Below, in pieces: positions 1 through 11,732 of a stretch of DNA of 64,000 nt (its first letter is position 1; each line of letters opens with the position of its first letter). The stretch is from Lampris incognitus (Eukaryota; Chordata; Actinopteri; Lampriformes; Lampridae). The position numbers and the translations under genes were made by a program. The notes under the pieces are model-generated. The model had not been told where the DNA came from and ran no database searches. It was given only the letters and a program-made list of their open reading frames with translations. The stretch is taken from NCBI RefSeq assembly GCF_029633865.1, contig NC_079219.1, positions 52,227,121-52,291,120 of the forward strand, given 5' to 3'.

Positions 1-1550
1 TCAGTAGTGGTGGTCAGCCTTAAAGCAAGACAGGCTCCATTTTGAAAGCATTTTAATGCTAGTTAGCTAGTTAGGGAACGTTACTTAAAGAGCAGCTGTA
101 AGTTATAAAACACAGGAAGAAAAAAAAAACAACAGGGAGGGAACAGCAAACCGATTCCTTTCTCTACTGGGAATGGCCTCGAGTTGAAACTGCTGTTGAG
201 AGATCGCTAGCCGTAAAAGGGGAATGAAAATAAAGTAAAATTGAACAAGTAAAGGTAAATGGCTCCATCAGACCTTTTATTAGCTCGGTAATCGTCAGAA
301 TCAACAATGCCGAGCGTTGGGGTTCGTGATCCTGGGCACATCAACGCCATAAAAAGCCAGCAGGCGAAATTACCCCGTTATTACAAAATAATCTCCAGCC
401 CGCTTTTGAGCCCCCAGCCTCCTCAGACAACACTGTATTTAATGACACACATTCATACCAGCCCGCGCCAGTTGGCACCGCGAGGCCCCTGGCAGGCTTC
501 GTCTTTGTCGACAGAAGAAGTGGACCACTTTAACCTCACAGCTCTGAATAGACTCTCATATGCTCTCAAAAATCTCGGACAGGACTGGGAAATGACACTG
601 CTTTTGATGTCCAAAACAAGCAGCAAAGCCAGAGAGCAGCTTATGAATTCCCAGTAAGACAAATAAATTCACAGATATCTGTGCTCCAGCTGAGGCTGCA
701 GACTTTTGGGTCAACATGAGTCGAAGCGGGCAGCATGAGGACGATACAGCCGCCCGCTGCAGCACACGCAAAAGCATATGAAGCTGCAACTTGGCTAGAA
801 GCCTTACAGGAATGAAGCTGAGATTAAACCGACACAGTTTTGCACCGTGCCATTTCTCAGCGAGGCCTTGAGATATGTCCAAGCAACCCTTTGTAAGCGC
901 TGGACGCTAGGGAGCAAACACGCGCTTGCAGAGCTAACTGAGCCAGCTGCAGCGAGTGTGGGATGGCAGCCGGGCACCTTTATCACACCGATGTTAAACT
1001 CAATCAAGGCGAGGGCAATTACTCTTCAGACACGTCTACACCTCTTAAGTGGTTTAGATGACATCAGCCTCCCAGTCAGCCAGAGAGGTCAGATATTTTA
1101 AGTGACACAAATGGATGAATGCCATGGAAAGTCTGAGGTATTAATGAGGTCCAAAAACAAGGAAACAATATTTCTATCGCTTAGAAAAATTGATAAGAAA
1201 CAAAGCGCTGATCTTGACATATAGCATTATGCTGAGGAGTTGAGAGAATAATGTTTAAGAAGATGACATTCAAGTGTGTCCCGGTCTGGATGAAATGCTA
1301 CTACGATGCTGTCATGATTTTAAAAAAAAATGTTTACAAAAACTTTGGAAGAAATAATAATTCCAGGCTCCACTAATAGTCTACTGGGAAAACATGATTC
1401 CAATGAATGTTGCGAAGGTCTGCGGAGGAGTTAATGAGTATCAACGTCCATTTGACAAGTATATTTTATGAAGAATGTCAAAGGGGTGAAAAATTCTGGA
1501 AAGTGAGTTGTATACCTCAAGTGAGATGAAGCCTGCCCCACAGCCCATAG

Positions 1551-1553
<3 letters not shown>
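1..1553. other. No gene supported; probable FHOD3 intron 1
   Basis: Ordinary AT-rich sequence with short open frames on both strands and no recognisable domain. Because the FHOD3 first exon lies at 16,936-17,100 on the minus strand, everything to its left is most simply intron 1 of that gene. I see no second FHOD3 exon here. Confidence 0.4.

Positions 1554-1606
<53 letters not shown>
1554..1606. repeat. (TG)n microsatellite
   Basis: An uninterrupted TG/GT dinucleotide tract of about 53 bp. Confidence 0.97.
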
Positions 1607-1607
<1 letters not shown>

Positions 1608-2318
1608 ACGCAGTGGGGGTCACTCAATCAGCTAAGGCTGTGGAGGCCAGGAAGAGGGATTATTTCACTCATTCATCCTGAACCCAAAATGGGTATCACT
1701 GCGATCTGGATCACTGTAATAGAATCGAATTAGGCAGGAGAATACAGCTAGAAGGAAATTAATACATACAGTATCTCAGCAGCCAAGAATTTAAATATCT
1801 TTTCCCCCTCTATCTCATTTCTGATCTCCAGTCTCTCTCTCTCTCAAAACAATAATCACTTTGTACTGACCCCAGTGACTGCAGAGGAAAACCTTGGAGT
1901 CTTTTACCTCCAGTCGCGAGGTGCTTTTCGAACCTGCTTTCTTCTCATCTAAAACCCCTAACTCAATCACTCTGTAAGCCCAGACATTTTATTTGCTGTT
2001 CAAAACAGCTAATTTGACTGCAAAGAACATGGACTCTATTTTTGAACAAACAGCAGAAGTAGTAATGCGTGCACCTACGAGGTAGTGCCAGGATCTCTTA
2101 TGTTTTCAATAAGAGCTGCTCTGGCTGCTGTCCCAGCTGTGTCTTTTGAAGTGCAGAGAATATATAACCAACCTCTTTATAGACATACATAGATTTATTT
2201 CCAAAATTTAACTTTAGTGCAGTAATTCAGCACGCCTTTCATTTTCTGCACATAGCGCACATGCAATCGTTTGTTTTATAAGCACTGTGGTGAGAGAGAG
2301 ATAGAGTGATAGAAAGAC

Positions 2319-2321
<3 letters not shown>

Positions 2322-2402
<81 letters not shown>
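2322..2402. repeat. (AG)n microsatellite
   Basis: A pure AG dinucleotide run of about 80 bp, preceded by a short degenerate GATA/GACA stretch. Confidence 0.97.
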
Positions 2403-2407
<5 letters not shown>

Positions 2408-3539
2408 CAGTTGTGTTATCTTACCCTCCTTCCTCCTGAAAACCCTCCAGTTCATCTCTCTGCTCTGCCAAGGTAGACTCCAAGTCCAGGTAGCTTCCAT
2501 TATGTGACAGCTGAAGGGCACAGTCATCAAGCTAAACAGAGGGAAAAAGACACCAAAAATATTGTTTACTTCTTCTGATATAGGAACTAGTTCACATGCC
2601 AAATCCAAATTTCAATCTCTCGACTTGAGATGATAACGCAAATATGTGCAACAAGTCAACAAAATGAGCGGAGCAAGTTCAGTCAGGGGACTCTAGCTCA
2701 CTGCTGACCGAAATGGCCTCAGCCTTGTATTCACCAAATACCCATCATCAATCACAATCCCAGTCACCCCTGCTAAACGACGGGCTAACTGGTGGAAACC
2801 AGTTTGTGCTGCTTAAGATCTTGGCTTGGCTTTTGCTCACCCATCTCCAACCCAATCTGCCGCCTGTTTGGATCTTTTTACTGTACGGGTTGTGCTTTGT
2901 GTTTTTGATAGATGTAAATGGATGTACACCACATACAAGTGGATCCATTCATTGCCAATGCTAAAAATCACATTGCCAATCAAAAGGCAATAATATATTA
3001 TTTTTTTCAGGTTATATGAGTTGTCATGACTGAATGTATTTCTTAATGGGGCATTAGGAGAGTATTACAATATCCCAGTAATCTGGAGGTAGCTGTCAGA
3101 TGTGCAGTATTACTGTCACAGTGGTCATAACTGCTGGTGAACCTGACATGATGATCAGATTAGAGTGCTCGTTGGCTTGCTTGAGCTATGTACTGTAGAG
3201 TAGGCTGGGCCACATCCAAGATCCGCAACTTTGAGAAACTTGGAACTCTTGAGTTTTTAAACAAATGTTTAAACCCTTAACCCTTCCTTTGCGCTGCAGT
3301 TCCTAGAAGAGACTAGCACAGCCTCTCAACAAGCATCGTTCCTGCCCTGCTTTTGAAATAATGTCTTATAAAATAAAAAAATCAAACCCATAACTAGGCA
3401 AAGATTAAATCAGAGTCGTGTGAAATGTGGAGGGATCAAGTTTCCTTATCACTCTTAGGGTTGCGTCGCTATCGTGACAGAAATTCCTGCCCGATTTATG
3501 GGAGAAAAAACAAACATATTTTTGATTATGGTCGGGGTT
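2403..3539. other. No gene seen
   Basis: Unremarkable sequence. Short open frames near 2,713-2,964 on both strands have no recognisable domain and no splice-bounded structure. Confidence 0.4.
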
Positions 3540-3965
3540 AGGGTTAGATAGCGATCAATCCCGGAACCCAGACGACGATTTAGCTCCGGGGACGACGGCC
3601 AATATTTCGTGAACTCCGATGTAGCCGCTGGCTGCTCGCTTCCGTTTCCTATGACGACTTCCTCTTCCCGTGCGCCCGTCATTGTTTACAGTCGCATTAG
3701 CAACTTGGGACGTGGGAATGGAGCTGGAGTTGAGAAACGACACCTACGACCGGACCGTTTCACAAGTACTCGACACGAGTCAAACGTTTCTCCATACAAT
3801 ACACACACATCGATACTGTTTGTAGGTGTTTTAGGTCCGGACATTTTGGCCGGTGTGTTGCGCGACTTCCGCTCGCCACACGGTGCAACCAATGCGTGTT
3901 CCTGTAGAAATCGTCGCCTACTCAGACGTGATTGGCCAATACTACTCGGACTAAAACGATAAACG
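3540..3965. promoter_or_regulatory. CpG-rich patch, candidate promoter or young repeat
   Basis: This stretch is markedly richer in CpG than its surroundings and contains CCAAT-like boxes and short open frames on both strands. CpG-rich islands in fish introns can be alternative promoters, but young transposon copies are also CpG-rich. No TATA box, recognised exon or terminal inverted repeat settles it. Confidence 0.25.
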
Positions 3966-4319
3966 GAAACCAGAACGCTTCCAATACCAAAATCTTGTCC
4001 TGTGCCCACTCTATAATGTCATTTTCGACACGTTTCTGGAAAATGATCACTTCCCTCTTTGGCCACTAGGGACGCTCGAGCGTCAAGCAAAAACAGCATC
4101 TTACGAGTTGTTTTCAGAGAATTCAAAAATCATCCAATATGGTCAGGGACGGACTGGTACTGGAAAAATGGCCCTGGAATTTTTTTAACCAGACCAGCCC
4201 ACCACAACCAGCCCGCAGATACCCCACCACCACTTATAAGCATAATGGATGGATACTCTAGGCTACTGTAATGTACATTTTAATGTAAGTTTAATTTTTA
4301 ATGTAATTTTGTCATGTAC

Positions 4320-4580
4320 TGTAATGGCGACAGGCATGAGCGCAAGTCCATTAATATTGGGATGGCATCCAGCGCTTTACCTGTGCCCGCGTCCATAGGG
4401 TTAGTGGTTGTGTCAGGAAGGGCATCCGACGTAAAAATTTGGCCAAATCATTGTGCAGATTGACAAGACCATACCGGATTGGTCAAGGCCCGGGTTAAAA
4501 ACGACCGCCATCGGTGCTGTGCCCTCACATGGTACCGATGGAAACTTATCAAATCCGCTGTGGCGACCCCTGGGAAACAG
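4320..4580 (+). repeat. RTE-LINE 3'-end-like interspersed repeat
   Basis: This has the character of an RTE-type LINE 3' end, including a coding remnant for a Cys-Gly-Asp-Pro-like terminus near 4,560. A relative lies in the opposite orientation at about 24,975-25,115. Two copies in one window show it is a dispersed repeat; the clade name comes from memory of RTE 3' ends. Confidence 0.55.
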
Positions 4581-4584
4581 GGAA

Positions 4585-4870
4585 CAAGTCAAGTCCATTT
4601 TATTTGTATTGCCCAATATCACAAATTACAAATTTGCCTCAGCGGGCTTTACAGCAACACAACATCCTGTCCTTAGACCCTCGCATCGGATAAGGAACAA
4701 CTCCCCCAAAAAAAACCTTTAACAGGGAGAAAAATAGGAAGAAACCTCAGGGAGAGCAACAGAGGAGGGATCTTTCCCCCAAGACAGACAGAGTGCAATG
4801 GATATTGTGTGTACACAGTTTACAACATTGAAAAAGGATAACAGAATTATAATGGAATTAGAAAAATTAT
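4585..4870 (+). repeat. Interspersed repeat family A, copy 1
   Basis: This stretch is closely similar to 32,931-33,205 in slc6a19 intron 1. Shared landmarks, in the same order, are the core aacatcctgtccttagaccc, a polyA/CCTTTAACAGG block, a GAAACCTC block and an AGGATAACAGAATTATAATGG-like end. Two separated copies define a dispersed repeat. I could not find target duplications or assign a class. Confidence 0.75.
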
Positions 4871-4989
4871 CAAGAATATGATGAGCAGGATCAAGGAAGA
4901 TCAGGAACAAGCTGAAAGAAGAAGACTAGACTACTGTAACATGAATAGAGCCATTTTAAGAGCAAGTGAAAGATTTGTCACCAGCAGGC

Positions 4990-5061
<72 letters not shown>
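4990..5061. repeat. (CA)n microsatellite
   Basis: A CA dinucleotide tract of about 70 bp. Confidence 0.97.
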
Positions 5062-5062
<1 letters not shown>

Positions 5063-5172
5063 TTGCGCAGCTGTCCTTATTAGGACATTGCATTGACTTC
5101 CATTCCTTGTGGACAGCTTAACCCATAATCAATTCATGCCTAACCCCAACCTTAACCTAACCTCAATTCACA
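5062..5172 (+). repeat. CA-associated interspersed repeat, copy 1
   Basis: The sequence following the CA tract (TTGCGCAGCTGTCC, then a block reading ttgacttccattcc, then CCTTAACC-type runs) reappears reverse-complemented at about 17,940-18,110, also next to a GT tract. The microsatellite therefore travels with a dispersed repeat. Confidence 0.65.
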
Positions 5173-5174
5173 TC

Positions 5175-5375
5175 TTACCCCCCTTTTTTCTCTTCTTTTT
5201 CTCCTCAATTGTACTTGGCCAATTGCCCTACTCTTCACATCCAGCTTCCCACCCGCAGACACGGCCAATTGTGTCTGTAGAGACGCCCGACCAAGCCGGG
5301 GGTAACACGGAGATTCGAACCACCGACCCCCGTGTTGGTAGGCAACGGCATAGACCGCTACACTACCCGGGCGCC
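5175..5375 (-). mobile_element. tRNA-derived SINE family S, internally deleted copy
   Basis: Read on the minus strand this is the head of the most frequent SINE in the window: a GTTCGAAT-type pol III B box near 5,310-5,320 and a block reading ttggcctgtct-like sequence, followed directly by the SINE 3' terminal segment. About 230 bp of the middle is missing compared with the full copy at 62,681-63,105. The copy is inactive. Confidence 0.75.
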
Positions 5376-5735
5376 TCGCACCTTACCCCTAACCTTAACC
5401 AGCACGTCAGAAGTGACGTTTTGCCTCACTAGGACCGGGCTTTGGCCTCCATGAGGACCACCGGTTCCAACAAGGTTAGAGTTCACATCAGAACAGATCT
5501 CCAAAAGGTAGCAACAACATGCGCACACCTGTAGCAGAGGCAGAAATGACAATGCGGGCGGGCACAGAGAAAATCAGCTGCCCGTCCGGTTTCTGAAATG
5601 CATGTTAACCACAATAGGCCATGACTACTATACTTGCGTGCATGCACCACAGTACAAGCCTCACACACACCATCAGAAGTAATGTTACACACACCAAGAC
5701 GAACATTAACAGCATCGGATAGCCTGGCATGGCGA

Positions 5736-5736
<1 letters not shown>

Positions 5737-5798
<62 letters not shown>
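5737..5798. repeat. (CA)n microsatellite
   Basis: A CA dinucleotide tract of about 62 bp. Confidence 0.97.
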
Positions 5799-5799
<1 letters not shown>

Positions 5800-6109
5800 C
5801 TGATAGGCGCAACAGCATCACTAATTAAGCATATGGATAGAGGTACACCGACACCAGCATGCCCAGTAATGTTAAAGATGACCCTTGAACATGGCCTGGC
5901 ACTGCGGCCACTTAATGCCCCCCCCCACACACACGCACACACACAATCAGCATTAAATTCAATTGTACACCCAACAAACAATAATACTGTAACAGGCAAT
6001 AGGCTACTATACTATACTACAGTCTAACATTGTACATGAGCTTACTTTTGATTACAGCAGGAGACGACGGGGTTTGGTGTTGGACACTGAAATGATTTCA
6101 TTATAGTCC

Positions 6110-6380
6110 AACGACTCAGTCAGTTCCTCCATAGGAGAGCAGGGACAGAGAGCTCAGCCTGCACTGTACGTCATCGCTGATGCCCCGCTACCAGCTGTTA
6201 TCCCACTAACGGCTGAGAAGAGACTGAACGGGGCCGCTGCTGACACGGAAAGGCCCGAACGGGCCACAAACTGGCGCAGGAGGAGGTGTCCGGGTTTGAG
6301 AACGATGACCGAACTTGAGCTGAATTCTCTTCCTCCTCCTCCTCCTCACGGCATCTTTTTGTGACAAACGTAAGCCAGCC
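6110..6380 (+). promoter_or_regulatory. CpG-rich candidate promoter or first exon
   Basis: About 250 bp rich in CpG, with a CRE-like TACGTCA near 6,168 and a CTTCCTCCTCC tract. It ends in a consensus-like splice donor (AAAC|GTAAGCC, near 6,370). This would suit a non-coding first exon on the plus strand. No coding exon or downstream partner was recognised, so the call rests on composition alone. Confidence 0.22.
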
Positions 6381-6446
6381 GCTTTGTATTGCCCTGGTTT
6401 TTATCTTAAGCTACGTTTAAAGTGGCTAGCTAGCTAGCTTGCGGAA

Positions 6447-6648
6447 ACCGCGATTTTTTCGTACCCGTTTTCAGTGGCGTTATTATTTTTCCCACCAGGA
6501 TTCCGGGAAGACCCGCCCCTACTCTATCTCTGATTGGCTAACCCTATCCCTATCCCTAACCTTAACCAACCTAACCAACGGAGGCAACGAGTACTAGCCA
6601 ATCAGAGGCAGGGTTCTCGGAAAACGGGTACGAAAAAAAAACACGCGT
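6447..6648. mobile_element. Short inverted-repeat element (MITE)
   Basis: The two ends are inverted copies of each other. The left end carries CGCGATTTTTTCGTACCCG and the right end carries its complement with a longer A run. A second inner pair (CTGATTGGCTA against TAGCCAATCAG) surrounds a CCTAACC-rich loop. At about 200 bp and with no coding capacity it is a MITE-like element. It abuts the 5'-truncated SINE that follows. Confidence 0.6.
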
Positions 6649-6978
6649 TACCTCCGGCTTGCGGCCGGGAGGGAAGCCGGATGTGGGTGTGTGTCCTGGT
6701 CGCTGCACTAGCGCCTCCTCTGGTCGGTCGGGGCGCCTGTTCAGGGGGGAACTGGGGGGAATAGCGCGATCCTCCCACGTGCTACGTCCCCCTGGTGAAA
6801 CGCCTCACTGTCAGGTGAAAATAAGCGGCTGGCGACTCCACGTGTATGGGAGGAGGCATGTGGTGGTCTGCAGCCCTCCCCGGCTCGGCAGGTGGAGGGC
6901 TGCAGCGACAGGGACGGCTCGGAAGAGTCGGGTAATTGGCCGGATACAATTGGGGAGAAAAGGGGGAGGGGCAAAACC
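6649..6978 (+). mobile_element. tRNA-derived SINE family S, 5'-truncated
   Basis: This copy matches the family S body from the block after the B box to the terminal GGGGAGAAAAGGGGG tail. It lacks the tRNA-like head. The preceding MITE replaces the expected 5' sequence. Confidence 0.8.
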
Positions 6979-7089
6979 CAAAGCGACCGGACGGCCAGTC
7001 CGTCTATGCTTATGGTCTTTCACATAGACCGACCAGCCTCGTTTCTACCCGGTGCAAGACCGCGATACTTTAGCCGTGACGATTTTAAC

Positions 7090-7148
7090 ATGGCGGCGTT
7101 TCCTCTCGATTGCAATGTTAAAGCACAGCGAAGAGAAGCTATGAAGAG
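7090..7148 (+). CDS. Candidate first coding exon, unrecognised gene
   Basis: An ATG in a good context (AACATGGCGGCG) opens 19 codons plus two bases, translating to MAAFPLDCNVKAQRREAMK, and runs into a plausible donor (AGAG|GTATGA). The preceding sequence is CpG-containing, as at a promoter. The pattern fits a short first coding exon on the plus strand, opposite to FHOD3. I do not recognise the peptide and found no partner exon, so chance is a real possibility. Confidence 0.25.
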
Positions 7149-7379
7149 GTATGACGTCATGATATCGACATCTGAATGTTTGAATTTGAATTACTTTAAT
7201 GTTTTCCAAGTTGACTCATGTCTTGAGTTTTTCTAATACATGAGGTTTTAAATTAAGGTATTTTGTTGTACTTTTTTTGGGGATATATCCTTTTTCACAT
7301 TTTACTGCTGATAAGAGGGGATGGAGCCTTATTCTAAAACCGAATATTTACAAATTTGTGATATTTGAAAATTCTACAC

Positions 7380-7535
7380 AGAGGACGACCTGGGATGACC
7401 CTCAAGGTTGGACTACCCCGGGGCTCCAACCCAGGACCTTCTTGCTGCCCAATGTGTGCTGGGATAGGCTCAAGCATCTCCACGACCCTGAGCAGGATAA
7501 GCGGTTTGGATAATGGATGGATGAATGGCTGGTTG
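7380..7535 (+). mobile_element. DANA/V-SINE-like fragment
   Basis: This carries the diagnostic end of the fish V-SINE/DANA-like family (CTGGGATAGGCTC, then a CGACCCTGAGCAGGATAAG block) and terminates in ATGGATGG repeats. An internal deletion joins head-derived sequence directly to the tail. Confidence 0.65.
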
Positions 7536-8202
7536 ATATTTGAAAAATCACAAATCTGCACTAAAACATCATTGACTTTTAGTATCAGATGGGAGGTACA
7601 GGACCTGCACATTCCCGGCCCTAATGTGGACCCTGTGATGGATGGGCGACCTGTTCAGGGTATCTCCCTCCCCTCCACCCTATGCATGCTGGGAAAGGCT
7701 CTTGTCCTCCCCTGACCCTGAATTGTATTATGTGGATACTGTGGATGAATGAATGAATGAAAAGGTCTGATTTTTTTCAGGCTTAAATGGCCATGTCAGC
7801 TCGGTGAGGCGTTCACTGGCTGCCTATAGTGCTTTCTAGAAGGAGTAGATGGGAAATAAGAGTGTCTGTTCGGCGTTGCTGACCTCAGGCTTGAGGGGAT
7901 TAACCTATTTATATTCACAGTCTGAGGGGGTCAACCAAAGACTTTGAGGAGGAGACAAGAAAACAAACACTGATGTGTGAGGATAAAGTCATGATAGCAT
8001 TAGCGAGACAGACACACTGCTCCATTCCAACAGAGAGACCAGCACGTGCTACTTAAGCTAAATAAGTTTGCACATTACAGGAATGGGAATTGATGGGTTG
8101 CTCATGGAAACACATACTTTACAGTAGGAAGTAACATAACGGTAAGAGCAGAATATTATCTGAACAAGTGAGAAAAAGTAGTGAAAATAGATCTGTTCTG
8201 TA

Positions 8203-8360
8203 TCCATCCATCCATCCATCCATTATCCATACCGCTTATCCTGCTCTCGGGGTCGCGGGGATGCTGGAGCCTATCCCAGCAGTTATTGGACGGCAGGCGG
8301 GGAGACACCCTGGACAGGCCGACAGACCATCACAGGGCAGACACACACAAAGTGTGTGTG
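8203..8360 (-). mobile_element. DANA/V-SINE-like 3' fragment
   Basis: On the minus strand this is the 3' half of the same SINE family as at 14,270-14,600 and 60,845-61,233. Its 3' end is a CCAT/ATGG tetranucleotide run (8,203-8,226). It is truncated near a GT tract on its 5' side. Confidence 0.7.
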
Positions 8361-8429
8361 TGTGTGGGGGGGGAGCCAAGTTAATACATAGAAAAAAGCT
8401 AAAATAAACTAGAAAAATGCTTTTCCACA

Positions 8430-8900
8430 GAAAAAGCGTGTGAATGCTGAGCTGCTGAAAGAAATCGTGAAAGCATTGCTGAAAATGGATAAATAGGAAA
8501 AGTCAGAAAGTCACTAGCCTACCTGAAATACCTGGAAACTGAAATGTGAAATGGCTGAATATTTGTAAAAGTTTTAAAGGTATAAAACACTGAAAGATTG
8601 CCATAATGTGCTAGATACGTAAATAGTTTGATTGTTGAATGGTTTCTGTAGTTTAAAGTATGAAAAAGTGGAAGTGGTGCAAAGATTTCAAAGTGCTCCC
8701 TGTCCCATTACAAACACACACACAACAAGGCTGTAACAAAACTTGCAAGCATTTGCAGCAATGGTTTATGTATGGAAAAGGTTTGAATAGTCTGAAATAT
8801 GTGACCCCCGCTGGTAAAAGAGTCCCCAAGTTGGCCTAGGTCATTGAACTGCAAAACCTGACCTGAGCATTGTTCTTCTAAAAGAAGAAAAAAGAGCTAC
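8430..8900 (+). repeat. Degenerate dispersed repeat, left block
   Basis: Loose repeats of GTTGAATGGTTTC...TAAAGTATGAA and CTGAAA motifs recur here and at 9,600-10,190, on both sides of the GAAGG array. The period is about 160-170 bp with much divergence. No gene is supported. Confidence 0.45.
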
Positions 8901-8934
8901 AGTACATCAGAAGAAATGGTCTTTATTTGTTATG

Positions 8935-9450
8935 AGAGGAGGAGGGGTAGAATGAGAGGAGAGGTAGAATGAGAGGAGGAGGGGTAGAATGAGAGGAGGA
9001 GGAGTAGAATGAGAGGAGGGGTAGTGATGAAGATGAAGCGTGATGAAGAGGAAGGGTAGTGATGAAGATGAAGAGTAGTGATGAAGAGGAAGGGTAGGAA
9101 GGAGGGTAAGAAAGTTGTAGGAAGGTAGGATAGCAGGGAGGTTGTAGGAAGGAAGGTAGGAAGGTTGTAGGAAGGAAGGTAAGGTTGTAGGAAGGAAGGT
9201 AGGAAGGTTGTAGAAAGTAAGGTAGGAAGGTAAGAAGGTTGTAGGAAGGATGGTAGGAAGGTTGTAGGAAGGAAGGAAGGTAGGTAGGAAGATTGTAGGA
9301 AGGTAGGAAGGCAGGAAGGTTGTGGGAAGGAAGGTAAGAAGGTTGTAGGAAGGAAGGTAGTAAGGTTGTAGGAAGGTAGGAAAGACGGTAGGAAGCAAGG
9401 TAGGAAGGTTGTAGGAAGGAAGGAAGGTAGGTAGGTAGGAAGGTAGAAGA
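8935..9450. repeat. Two adjoining minisatellites (GAGGAG and GGAAGGTAG types)
   Basis: 8,935-9,080 repeats a roughly 20-bp GAGAGGAGGGGTAGAAT-type unit. 9,090-9,450 repeats GGAAGGTTGTAGGAAGGAAGGTA-type units. The long Leu/Pro/Ser-rich frames read through it are composition artefacts. Confidence 0.9.
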
Positions 9451-9599
9451 GGGAGGAAGAGCAGTTAAGAAGTGGCAGAAGCTGATCAGATCTACCAGGT
9501 GTTGAGAGTTGACAGTAATTAGCCTGGCAATTGAGTTTCAAATTGATATGTAACGTCACAATAGGACTGAACATTCTAACAGGCAAAGTGTATGGCAGA

Positions 9600-10190
9600 A
9601 TTGCTAAATTTTAGAGCTGAATTGTTCAAAAACTATAAAATATTTTTAAAATCTGAATAGGATTCTGAAAGAGCTGAATGTCCTGAACTGTTTAAGCTTT
9701 AAATGGGGTTTCTAGCTCAAAAAATGAAGGAGGAGATACAGTTCAAAGGTGATGAGGGTTTCAACCTTTCCCCATAGACTTCCATTGTTTTGAAAAAGTA
9801 GAAAAAGCTTAATATGTCTAAAAGTATAAAAGATTTCAAAAAACCGAAATGTGCACCTTAATGGGCTTAAAGAGATGAACATTTTGATACCTGAATGGTT
9901 TCAGTGGCTAAAAGTATGAAGGCGTAAAAGAGGTGGAAAGGTTGCAAAAGTCCCCCATTGACTCCCATTCAAAAAATGGCTGAAAAAAGTTGAATATTTC
10001 AAAAAGTTCAAAAGGTATGAAAAATCTGAAAGGGGAGCACTAATGTCCTTAATGCGTTGAACATTTTCATAGTTGAATGGTTTCAGTAGCTAAAAGTATG
10101 AAGGAGCTACAAAGTGTCAAAAAATGGGCGGAAGAAAAATAAATAAATAAAGAACTGCAAAGCAATAGTGTGAATGCTGGGCGTTCACAC
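9600..10190 (+). repeat. Degenerate dispersed repeat, right block
   Basis: Three to four diverged copies of a roughly 160-bp unit. Each contains TTGAATGGTTTCAGTAGCTA-like and CTCCCATT-like motifs related to 8,430-8,900. No coding content is seen. Confidence 0.5.
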
Positions 10191-10662
10191 TAAATATGAG
10201 TAGGTGTCAGCATGTCTGAGACGTTTCTGAGAACAAATTAATTTGAACTTTCTATGAAACTCGTGGGTTTTTAGGATAGCTAAGATAAAATATTTCAAGG
10301 GAAATTACTGTTAGTAAATACAGAATCACAAATAAGTGCCCCAAAATTGGCATCTGAGGTCCATTTCTTCCCAAGCAGCATATGTAAACATGTAATAGTG
10401 AAAACAGAGTTTTTCTTTTCTTATTCTTTTTTTTTAATTAGAATCTTGATTGGCGCCAAGTCTGATGTGGTCCAATTTCCCACCACATATGACAGTAACT
10501 TAATTAAATGTGCAGGGAAAAGGCTGGGGAAGACATTACGGCTCAAACAGCTTTGATCTGCACAGACACTCTGTTTGTAATACGGTACTTCAGTACTCAA
10601 GGACTGTGTCATATTTGAGAAGTGAAACAAAACATGTGGTCGGCTAGCATAACTCTGTCTCT
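10191..10662. other. No gene seen
   Basis: AT-rich sequence with no recognisable exon, repeat end or RNA gene. Confidence 0.4.

Positions 10663-10732
<70 letters not shown>
10663..10732. repeat. (TC)n microsatellite
   Basis: A pure TC dinucleotide tract of about 70 bp. Confidence 0.97.
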
Positions 10733-10733
<1 letters not shown>

Positions 10734-10899
10734 ACCCCCTTTTTCTCGTTCCCTTTCAATATTGTCTTGTCTGTTTCTAATGCGTGGTAAAACAACAGAT
10801 GAGGGAACAGCCCAGAGACACAGTGTGGACCATCTTCATCCTCAGAAGCCACCTGAGATACAACTACACACACGGCTGATTCCTGATGTACTCTGAATA

Positions 10900-10920
10900 A
10901 TAGCTAGATAGCTAGATAGC

Positions 10921-10955
<35 letters not shown>

Positions 10956-10993
10956 CTAGATAGCTAGATAGATAGATAGATAGATAGATAGAT
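10900..10993. repeat. GATA-type tetranucleotide repeat
   Basis: TAGATAGA repeats interrupted by TAGC variants. Confidence 0.95.
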
Positions 10994-11732
10994 GAAGACA
11001 GAATCAGGGAGAGAGACAGCAGCTGTGTGTGTATTACATGGCTAGAGAGACAGAAAAACAGGCAGATAGAGAAAGAAAGAAAAGCACGGAGATGGAAGGG
11101 TGGACTAAGGGTGGGGGGGGGGGAGTGTTTCTCCAGATTACAAAACAGATTCTGGACTGATGGGAAATGCAGACATGAGAGCTGCTGATGTAAGGACCAC
11201 TGTATTTTTATACCTATGGACCAGCACACCACAGAAAAACGGGGTTGTGGCTCTTACATCAAATATTTGTGTAACCAGCAGTGTTTTGTCTATTTCCTTG
11301 TTTTGAGAGAAACACTGATCCAAATGGCACAGAGAAATTTACCAGGAAGCCACCTGGTTGGTGAAATCAGTAAAATCAACATGCTGGCTGCACCATATGA
11401 GTGAACATTTAAAGAAAAAAATGGCCAATGTTCATTGCACTCTTCTTTATAGTTTTTGAAATGTATATTTCATTGCACTTGAAGCTTTATGGACCAGGAA
11501 AAGAGAGGAAGAAAATGTTTGCTCTTTTGCAACAATGATCCTTACCCTTTTCTGCTGTGTATCACAACCTGAAATAGACAAAAACATGGGGCTGGAGCTG
11601 AAGCTGTAACTAGTAATTAGCCAACTGTGGATCCAAGAAATTCATTTCCCCACACAAGGTTGTGACTTCCAGACCCAAACTTCTGCCAGACCAACCCAGC
11701 GAGGCCAGTGATTGTGTGCGGCACAAATCTGT
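10994..11732. other. No gene seen
   Basis: Intronic-looking sequence with a poly-G tract near 11,112. The short open frames on both strands have no recognised domain. Confidence 0.4.

Noticed and set aside
307-1101. Overlapping open frames on both strands near the left end
   Set aside because: No recognised domain, no splice-bounded structure, and similar frames on both strands, as expected by chance.
3536-3550. Interstitial telomeric repeat (GGTTAGGGTTAG)
   Set aside because: Only about two units; the CCTAACC-rich stretch near 6,541-6,580 is also degenerate and lies in a MITE loop.
8907-9586. Leu/Pro/Thr-rich minus-strand frames of 163 and 218 codons
   Set aside because: Generated by the GGAAGGTAG-type arrays; no domain or exon signals.
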